Positions 55,430 through 64,000 of a stretch of DNA of 64,000 nucleotides are shown piece after piece. Below the pieces are notes generated by a model. The model saw only the letters and a program-made list of their open reading frames with translations. It had not been told where the DNA came from and did no database searches. Location of the stretch: assembly GCA_032622095.1 (NCBI GenBank), contig CP136064.1, forward strand, positions 184,928,209 to 184,992,208. Direction: 5' to 3'. The translations under genes and the position numbers were made by a program. Origin of the DNA: Siphonodentalium dalli (Eukaryota; Mollusca; Scaphopoda; Gadilida; Siphonodentaliidae). Every line of letters begins with the position of its first letter. The first letter of the stretch is position 1.

Positions 55430-58400
55430 TAGTCCAGGAGATATTGGTAGACCTCTGCACCCCCCCCCAGGACTTAACTTCACCCCATTAATTTTCTTCC
55501 TTAAGGTCCCCTCTAATTTTTTTCACTTGTTAACAAGAAAAAAAAGTGGCCGCAGAGACTCCAGACAAGATGGCGTCCATCATGGCGGCCATTTTTTTTA
55601 TATGCACCAGGTCTCTTTGATCGCCGTTATAGTAAAGATGATGTCACATGCGGTCTTCTATTCCGTTCGATTCGTTATGGTAATATACAACCTTTACAAA
55701 TTAGCCAAAAATCCGACACAAAAATCCAATATGGCGGCCAAGATGGCCGCCGAAATGTGAAAATTTGCTATTTTTCTGACATTTCACCACCTTTCGTTTG
55801 TCTCTGTGGGAAAATGTTGGCACCTTGACGCGATTTTATACATTTATCGTCTAGAAGAGTCATTGGCGAACACACGGGGACCATAATATACATTTCTTGA
55901 TGGATATTTTTGTCCGATATCACGTTTTCCCAAATGCCGGTATAATCCGGTCAAAGCCAAAACGACGCTAATAATGCAATGTCTGTTTCGAATCAATGAG
56001 TGTTATTGCTATTATTACTCCAGCCATGATTATATATGTGCAGGAGATACTCGGGCTAGGATTCCTCTTATATCTGCGTTGAGGAATATTCACCCAAATC
56101 CAAGATGGCGGCCAAAATGGCCACCAGAAATAGAAAAATCGCCGAAAATTGTTGATTTTAACATCAGTGAGAGTTATTGTCACGACAACTCCACACCTGC
56201 TTACTATTGTGAGTTGGGAACACTTAGTTGAATAACTGTCCTTATATTGCATCCTAATAAAAGTCCCCCAAATCCAAAATGGCACCCACAATGGCCGACA
56301 AATTTTGAAAAATCACCGAAATTCCCTCATGTTCACATCATTGGGCATTATTGTCGAGAAAACTCCACACATGCTGACAGTTGAGTTGTAAATACTGAGG
56401 TGAAGTAATTACCTTTCATCCCATGCAAGAAATGGTATTCCAAATCTAAGATGGCGGCCAAAATGGCGACCGATATTTGAAAACACGCCTACATTCCTTT
56501 ACTTTCTTACGATGGGCGTTAATGTTTCGCGAATTCTACCCACCATCACATGTTGATATGGAATATTGGTATGAAGTATTCATTTGAGTTTGTCAATTGA
56601 TACTCAAGGTCAAGATGGCAGGTAAACTGGAGGCCAGAAATTGAAAAGAAATCGATATATTCACATACAAATTTCAACTTTTTGTCATAGTATCGATATG
56701 TATGGACGAAACTATACACAAACCATATATTAGTTCAACTTAAAACGTATCAAAACGCATAACATTGATCGGGTCCTTCTGGAAGTACGAAAACCCACAC
56801 TTAATATAGCGATGTGTCATTTCGAAATCCATTTGACACTTCGCACCGATAATGGCCGTAACCGTAGGTGCGCCGAATAGCCACATTAGAACAATTACCT
56901 GGTAAAAGATTCTGATTTGCCACGTCCTTAATGATCTGGACCAGTTTCCATTTCTTTGCCTGATAAATCTAGGTCGCTCACACCGACAAAGTATTCAACA
57001 CTTCCTGTGAGAAGGGTCCCTTTAATCATAACGTTTCAAACAATTAATTTCCCGGTGTTTGGCTTAAGATTTTAGATGCTTGCTAAATATGAGATTTGTT
57101 CGTCATCTTGAACTAGAAAGGCATATGGTCGATAAGTATACAAGCTTACAGAAGGTCATCTCTATGTATGTCTTTCTCATACCCCGTGGGGATAATGACA
57201 TGTATACATGGCGAACTTCCCAGTTAACTAGTCACTTCTCAATAGATGGTTCAACTCACAAACTTAGCGAACGTATTGGCATACGTGGACAACTTCGGCA
57301 GTGTTTCGGAGGTAGCTAGCTGTCTCATTCCCTTGGACAGTTGCCTATCTGCTAAGGAGAAGACCATAATGTACCGACTACCCACACTTCTTGATCACAT
57401 CGTGATCCTAAGCAAACTGTGTGACGTCCCGCAATCGTCTCGTCGAATAGCTCCCAGCAGAGAAGAACAATACTCGCGTTGCTAGTTTGTGGACATGCGC
57501 CATGACAGTGGGAATGAAATGGGACACGGTATACAACCCTACACCAGGTGCATGTTTCAATATAGAATGTCATGCGTGTTGGTCTTTTTGGTGTGGTAAG
57601 ATTGTATTTCCACATCCGTTTGAAGGCCGTTCTGAATCAACATGGCCAGATGTATAATTTTGTCTGGATAATACTATCATAGCCAGTCGGATGGGCTAAA
57701 GGATAATGTCTTTATGCAATGAAGGTATGCATTGTTGTTATGATCTCTCAGGGTTAGTGTCAGTATGTGGACGGTATTATTCAACAAAATGTCAGGAACT
57801 GTGGTGCATTTATTTCACTGTGTGTTTAAAGAACAATTTATAGTCTCGATGGCAATGGATGTGGACGTTGGTGAACGTGACCTTTATGATCATATAGCTT
57901 TATATTATACTAGAAGGTGACTCGACTTCGTCCGGGCTTTGACCTTGAATTGTCTATTTTGAAGGCCAAGGTCAAGTGGGGTCACGATTTGACCCGTCCA
58001 AAACACAGTGCCCGAACAAAAGTACCCGACAAAAGTACCCGTCGAAATCCATCCGGTTTTACCCGATTTGACCTTGAATTGACCATTTTGAAGGTCAAGG
58101 TCAGGTGGACCAACACCCCAAAAATGGTGGAAATCGGCCCAGCGGATACCGGGAAATCGGCCCAGCGGATACCGAGATACCCTATGCATCAAATTTCGTC
58201 CGTAAAAATCCGCCAGTTTAACCCGATTTGATTTCCACTGAAGTATATAAACGCGCCTCATATACACACGCTCATTAATTATCAAGTTTCAACGTAAAGA
58301 TAAATTACCATCGGTGCCCGAGATATCGCCAAGACGTCTGAAACAGTCAAATGCATCGGCCGGAGAAGAGTTAACGTGATCTAACTTTATGACCTCTAAC

Positions 58401-61400
58401 GACGTCATAGAAGTTACGCATTGTTTTTACCCTGATAGAAGATCGTACCACTTCTTCTTAATAATTGAGGCAGATAACTAAAACGGATACATACATATTA
58501 TATATCGTTGGAAAGAGGAAACACGAAAGATTCTCATAGTGTCATTATTATGACTGGCATGTTATTATTCGCGCTGTTTCGAATCGATTTGTAAGCACCG
58601 AACTGAAATATATTAGCGCAAAACGGCGTAAAAACAGATTTGACCTCGGCACGTGAAAAGTTGACCTCGCACGGACAAAATAATAGGCCTATGTTGCTCC
58701 TGGCCCGAAAATACCCCCACATACCAAGTTTCATCGAAATCGGCTGGGCCATTTTCGAGTCCATCGATTACACACAAACACACACACAAACACACAAACA
58801 GATCTTCCAAAATATATAATAGACTAGAAGGTGACCCGACTTCGTCCGGGCTTTGACCTTGAATTGTCTATTTTGAAGGCCAAGGTCAAGTGGGGTCACG
58901 ATTTGACCCGTCCAAAACACAGTGCCCGAACAAAAGTACCCGACAAAAGTACCCGTCGAAATCCATCCGGTTTTACCCGATTTGACCTTGAATTGACCAT
59001 TTTGAAGGTCAAGGTCAGGTGGGGTCAAACACCAACACCCCAAAAATGGTGGAAATCGGCCCAGCGGATACCGGGAAATCGGCCCAGCGGATACCGAGAT
59101 ACCCTATGCATCAAATTTCGTCCGTAAAAATCCGCCAGTTTAACACGATTTGATTTCCACTCAAGTATATAAACGCGCCTCATATACACACGCTCATTAA
59201 TTATCAAGTTTCAACGTAAAGATAAATTACCATCGGTGCCCGAGATATCGCCAAGACGTCTGAAACAGTCAAATGCATCGGCCGGAGAAGAGTTAACGTG
59301 ATCTAACTTTATGACCTCTAACGACGTCATAGAAGTTACGCATTGTTTTTACCCTGATAGAAGATCGTACCACTTCTTCTTAATAATTGAGGCAGATAAC
59401 TAAAACGGATACATACATATTATATATCGTTGGAAAGAGGAAACACGAAAGATTCTCATAGTGTCATTATTATGACTGGCATGTTATTATTCGCGCTGTT
59501 TCGAATCGATTTGTAAGCACCGAACTGAAATATATTAGCGCAAAACGGCGTAAAAACAGATTTGACCTCGGCACGTGAAAAGTTGACATCGCACGGACAA
59601 ATTAATAGGCCTATGTTGGTCCTGACCCGAAAATACCCCCACATACCAAGTTTCATCGAAATCGGCTGGGCCATTTTCGAGTCCATCGATTACACACAAA
59701 CACACACACAAACAAACAAACAGATCTTCCAAAATATATAATAGATAACTTTAGAATATAGTAGTTAAGATGTCTCGTGCAGGACAATGGTTTTGAATGG
59801 TGATGTTACCAATAAATCACTTGGTGTACCCAACGTAGGTTAAACTGAATGCAAGATCTCATCAAAGTAACATTCCTCTAGATGTTCTTCGCGTTGAACA
59901 TTTCACCCTTGTGTTGATGGCATTGTAATTTATTGAACCATACCGTCCACCACCCAGCGTGAGTATGACATATTATCGGTAACTATCAAATGCATCGTCC
60001 CGAAGACTACATCCATCCCAGTCTGGTGGGGCTTATATAGTAGTAGCCAATGGTACACGTCTGGTTCGTTGATAAAGAACGGCTTCCAAGCGGATTGAAA
60101 GATACAATCTTAGCATACAAGGAAAGCAAAGCCACATGAGATCATGTCTGAATCTAAAACATACCCAAAGAAGGGGCGGTACAGTCATGGTCCAATTTCA
60201 TTTCCACTATCATGACACATGCCCACAAACTACCACCGCATGTATTGTTATTATCTGCTTGGATATGTACGGTGAGACGATTGATGGACGCCACCAGGAC
60301 TGTTCTTATGATCATGGTCAAGAAGTGTGGGTATATTATGCATTATGGTCTTCTACGCCTTAGCAGAAAGGCATCCGTCAAATGTTAGGCTTTCAACATT
60401 CGAAGCCATATACAGAAGTTGTCCGGCTACGTCAGTACGTGAATATGTGAATTGGTGAACCATATATTGAGAAGTGGCTGGATGGGAAGATCACCAGCTG
60501 TACAGTTTGTTATCCACATTAGATAACCAAATCTGAAAAATACGCAGATAGAGAGATCCTTCTGAAAGCTAGTATACGCATCGACCGCATACCTTTGTAG
60601 TTTATTACGCAAGATGACGCTCAGATCCCATATGTAGCATCTGAATTATACCATAAGCTACCACGAATGAACCTCGCCAAGAATAAGGATAAGAATTCCC
60701 AGCTTTCGAGACAAACACGTGAGCTTGACACCGGCATATGTGTTGTTTGAAACATTCCGATTAGTGGGACCCTTCTACCAAGAAGTGTACAAAACTGTGT
60801 TGGAGTGAGCGAGATAGACTAATGTGACGGGACGGATGCTGATCCAGATAATGCTGAATGTGGCAAATCAGAATAAGCTCAGGTACTGTTGTTTTGATTC
60901 TTGGAAGTCATAATATGACTATTCGGCGCACCCATATACGGTTACGGCCATTATGGGCGCTTAGTGGAGAATGGATTTCTAAATGCCACATCGCGATTAT
61001 TGTGGGTTTTCATCCTTCCAGAAGGCGACGACCTAGTATGTTGGAACTAATAGATGGCTTATGTACCGTTTCGCCCAATGTATACATATTTATATTATGA
61101 CAAAAAGTTGAAATTAGTATGTGACAATTTCGACTTCTTTTCAATTTCTGGCCGCCAGTTTGGCAGTCATCTTGATTGTGAGAGTTGGCCAAACTCAAAC
61201 GAATACTTCATATCAATGTTCCATATGAATAATTCATATCAATGTTCCATATGGGTAGAATTCGCGTAACAATAACGCCCATAGTAAGAAAGTAAAGGAA
61301 TGTAAGCTTGTTTTCAAAGTTCGGACGCCATTTTGGCCGCCATCTTCGATTTGGAAAACAATTTCCTTCATCAGATGCAAGGTAATTACTTAACCTCGGT

Positions 61401-62373
61401 ATTTACAACTTAACTGTCAGCATGTGTGGAGTTTTCTCGGCAATAATGCCCAATGGTGTGAACATGAGGGAATTTCGGTGATTTTTCAAAATTTGTCGGC
61501 CATTGTGGGCGCCATTTTTGATTTGGGGGACTTTTATTTGGATGCAATATAAGGACAGTTATTCGACTAAGTGTTCCCAACTCACAATAGTAAGCAGGTG
61601 TGGAATTGTCGTGACAATAACTTTCACTGATGTTAAAATCAGCAATTTTCGGCGATTTTTCTATTTCTGGTGGCCATTTTGGCAGCCATCTTGGATTTGG
61701 GTGAATATTCCTCTACTCAGATATAAGAGAAATCCTAGCCCGAGTATATCCTGCACATATATAATCATGGCTGGAGTAATAATGGCAATAACACTCATTG
61801 ATTCGAAACAGACATTGTGTTATTAGCGTCGTTTTGGCTTTGACCGGATTATACCGGCAATTGGGAAAACGTGATATCGGACAAATATATCCATCAAGGA
61901 ATGTATATTATGGTCCCCGTGTGTTCGCCAATGACTCTGCTATACGATAAATGTATCAAATCCCGTCAAGGTGCCAACATTTTCCCACAGAGACAAACGA
62001 AAGGTGGTGAAATGTCAGAAAAATAGCAAATTTTCACATATTGGCGGCCATCTTGGACGCCATATTGGATTTTTGTGTCGGATTTTTGCCTAATTTGTAA
62101 GGGTTGTATATTACCATAACGAATCGAACGGAAAAGAAGACCGTATGTGACATCATCTTTACTATAACGGCGATCAAAGAGACCTGGTGCATATAAAAAA
62201 ATGGCCGCCATGATGGACGCCATCTTGTCTGGAGTCTCTGCGGCCACTTTTTTTTCTTGTTAACAAGTGAAAAAAATTAGAGGGGACCTTAAGGAAGAAA
62301 ATTAGTGGGGTGAAGTTAAGTCCTGGGGGGGGGGGGGGGGGGGTGCAGAGGTCTACCAATATCTCCTGGACTA
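55430..62373. mobile_element. Giant fold-back element, 6944 bp, ~2.4-kb arms, 3-bp target duplication
   Basis: The ends TAGTCCAGGAGATATTGG (55430) and CCAATATCTCCTGGACTA (to 62373) are inverted. A 3-bp CAT flanks both sides (55427-55429, 62374-62376). Reverse-complement similarity extends inward to about 57.85 and 59.76 kb, through the AAGATGGCGGCC blocks, CGATAATGGCCGTAACCG, and protein-like remnants (57080-57500 and their counterpart near 60140-60640). I do not recognise those remnants as a transposase. The centre holds the tandem repeat 57911-59746. Homopolymer C (55463 on) and G (62327 on) runs lie just inside each end. Confidence 0.82.
57911..59746 (+). repeat. ~920-bp tandem duplication of the CTTCGTCCGGGC repeat
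   Basis: Unit 1 is 57911-58824 and unit 2 is 58825-59746. Each runs TAGAAGGTGAC(T/C)CGACTTCG ... CATCGAAATCGGCTGGGCCA, (ACACAAAC)n and AGATCTTCCAAAATATATAATAGA. They are ~98% identical. Both strands give paired 'ORFs' that are shadows. Probably a retroposed repeat later duplicated in tandem. Confidence 0.9.
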
Positions 62374-63384
62374 CATGTTTTAATGAAATTCTGAAGAAGA
62401 AAAAATAGATTAATCGCATCATGTGGTCACGTGCAGTTTAGTGATGATCGGACAAGTGATGTCGTCTGTAGGGTGTACCAAAGGATTTAATCATACAAAG
62501 TTTAATGTTTAACCAACGGAATTTGGAAACAGTTTATGGCTCCCATCTAGTGGTCACCCAAAATATCCATATGCAGTTTGGTGACGATCGTATCAGGAAT
62601 GTGGTCTGTATAGGGTGTACCAAGGGGTTTAATCACGCAAAGAGTAAAATTCAAGATGGCAGCCAGCGGCCATGGATTTCATAAACAAAATTGTTCAATT
62701 TCGATTGCTTCCATCTAGAGGTGATCACTATCGTGCTTTCAAAATAAAAAGATTATCTGGCCATAAATACGGGCTGAAGTGTGTGCAGATGGATTCAAAT
62801 TTGAAATCGAAGATGGCTGCTGGTGACCATGTTTTTTTTCCACAAATTTCGGGGAAAAAATTATGGCTCCCATCTAGAGGTCAGCCCGAAGTTCCATATG
62901 CAGTTTGGTGATGATCGGATAGGGAGGTGGCCTGTACGGTTTGCCGAAAATTTTAGTCATACAAAGAGTCAAACACAAGATTGCCGCTGGTGGCCATATT
63001 TTTCAAGGAAATTCGCTTTTCGACGGAAAACTTTGATGGCTCTCATCTGGAGGTAACCCCCAATGATCCATGAAGTTTTGAGATGATCAGATGAGGGATG
63101 TGGTATGTTGTTTGTGCCCAATTATTTAGTCACGCAAAAGATAAAATCCATGATGGCTGCCGCGGCAATGTTTTATTACCGAATGACCCCAAAATGACTC
63201 GTTCCCATTTATATGTCAATGTCAACAGCCATGACAAAATGATCCAACAAAAGATACGACCTGTAGCCGTGTTCATTGAAATTGTCGACGGATGCACACA
63301 CGCTCACACGGTGCACATACACGCACGAACGGACGGCGACGGATATCATCATATGGTAATAGCTCAAACGTTACAATTAATGTT
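62374..63384 (+). repeat. 'AAATCCAAGATGGC' tandem array, right part
   Basis: Further units at about 62480, 62643, 62805, 62966 and 63140 with the same words as 54500-55429 (CCATCTAGAGGT, CAGTTTGGTGA(C/T)GATCG). The array ends in ACACACGCTCACACG, GGACGGCGACGG and GAGCTAAAAAC, the usual end of the 'CAGGTGAGCTAAAA' repeats. Confidence 0.75.
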
Positions 63385-63661
63385 GAGCTAAAAACTAAAA
63401 TGCAGATGCTAGAAAGAGCTTGCCGCATGTGTATTAAAAACATGCAACACATTCCCCAGAGAAGCAGCACGATTCTCTCACTCTCCATGCTTGGTATTCT
63501 GCCAATCCGATATGCATTTTGAGCGCAGAGGTTACTGTTCCTATGCCAGTAATCACAGACATGCTCTAGAAATATGTTTTATTCAATCACCGTGATAACC
63601 TCATTTATGCATGGTCGCATAGAACCCAGAAACAGGCTTCCTCGGGAAATAACTATAATCC
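63385..63661 (+). pseudogene. C-terminal fragment of a non-LTR reverse transcriptase
   Basis: ELKTKMQMLERACRMCIKNM, then LSLSMLGILPIRYAF-stop, then AQRLLFLCQ and NRLPREITII in the same region. This fits the end of CR1/Jockey-type RT proteins ('LERxxRxCLKxMQxLPxRTxTxxxLxxLGxxPI ... GFLPEI', pattern from memory). In-frame stops mark it as dead. It is ended at 63662 by the TTAA element. Confidence 0.65.
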
Positions 63662-63800
63662 TTAAAGGCCCACTTAATTTTCGAACCCCAGATCACATTA
63701 TATAAAATATATGCCATATTACATACAATTTAAAGAGGAAGCTCAAAAACATAATATCATCTTATCCGGTGTAATAAACTCGGAACATGCAACATCTGTC
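63662..63800. mobile_element. TTAA MITE, partial second copy
   Basis: TTAA (63662-63665) then AGGCCCACTTAATTTTCGAA, ATTATATAAAATATATGCCA, AAAGAGGAAGCTCAAAAACA and GTGTAATAAACT. It is the reverse complement of the right end of 33816-34272. Similarity fades past ~63790 and the other end is not in the window. Confidence 0.7.
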
Positions 63801-64000
63801 AAACAAGTATTTCACATAGCAGTAAAGAGTGGATTAAACTTTATTGATGCCAAAGTATTAAATCTAAAAAAAATAAACATTGTAAAGTGAAAAATATATG
63901 TATTTTCATTTTTTTTTTTAGAATTTAGAATTTTTTTTTAAATTGAGCAAGACTTTCAATCTAAATCCATATTTTTTTTAAAGAGTTAAGTCCCTGGCTC
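63801..64000. other. AT-rich window end
   Basis: T runs (63908-63919, 63932-63940, 63971-63979) and A-rich sequence. No feature. Confidence 0.4.

Overview
This is animal (eukaryotic) genomic DNA. It is AT-rich, intron-bearing, packed with transposon relics, and has no bacterial operons, tRNA or rRNA genes that I can see. One real protein-coding gene is present. It is a nuclear receptor of the NR1C/PPAR-like type on the minus strand, split over at least six exons between 34388 and 2427. Its zinc-finger, hinge and ligand-binding exons join in consistent reading phase, giving 383 residues from just before the DNA-binding domain to the stop codon. The first exon(s), holding the start codon and N-terminal A/B region, were not found. 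They lie to the right of 34388 or outside the window. A PPAR-like receptor set among 'AAGATGGCGGCC', 'TGACCTTGAATTG' and 'CAGGTGAGCTAAAA' repeats suggests a marine invertebrate, probably a lophotrochozoan such as a mollusc. That placement is inference from memory of repeat styles.

Layout, left to right. 1-2400: two fold-back repeats and a dispersed repeat downstream of the stop codon, possibly in the 3' UTR. 2427-34388: the receptor gene, with introns of 11.3, 6.5, 6.0, 5.2 and 1.9 kb. The introns hold two hAT-type elements with perfect 8-bp target duplications, mariner-type TA MITEs, a TTAA MITE, fold-back elements, a 1.7-kb satellite of 61/62-bp monomers, CAT/GAT microsatellites and several minisatellites. 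Several transposons sit within 6-75 bp of splice sites.

34389-64000: no host gene recognised. A 3.1-kb hAT element (8-bp duplication CATAGCTG) contains a nested 2.2-kb element with a 3-bp duplication. Then come a broken copy of a multicopy uncharacterised protein, an 8.6-kb nest of palindromes and duplications, a dead non-LTR reverse transcriptase, a 6.9-kb giant fold-back element of the same family as the nested 2.2-kb one, and the C-terminal relic of another reverse transcriptase.

Most biological content is in how the repeats are built and nested. The best candidates for something undescribed are the giant inverted-repeat family with 3-bp target duplications (35343-37570 and 55430-62373), the hammerhead-like motif in the inverted repeats at 48.4 and 49.7 kb, and the divergent PPAR-like ligand-binding domain. 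All calls were made by eye; no database search or folding was run.
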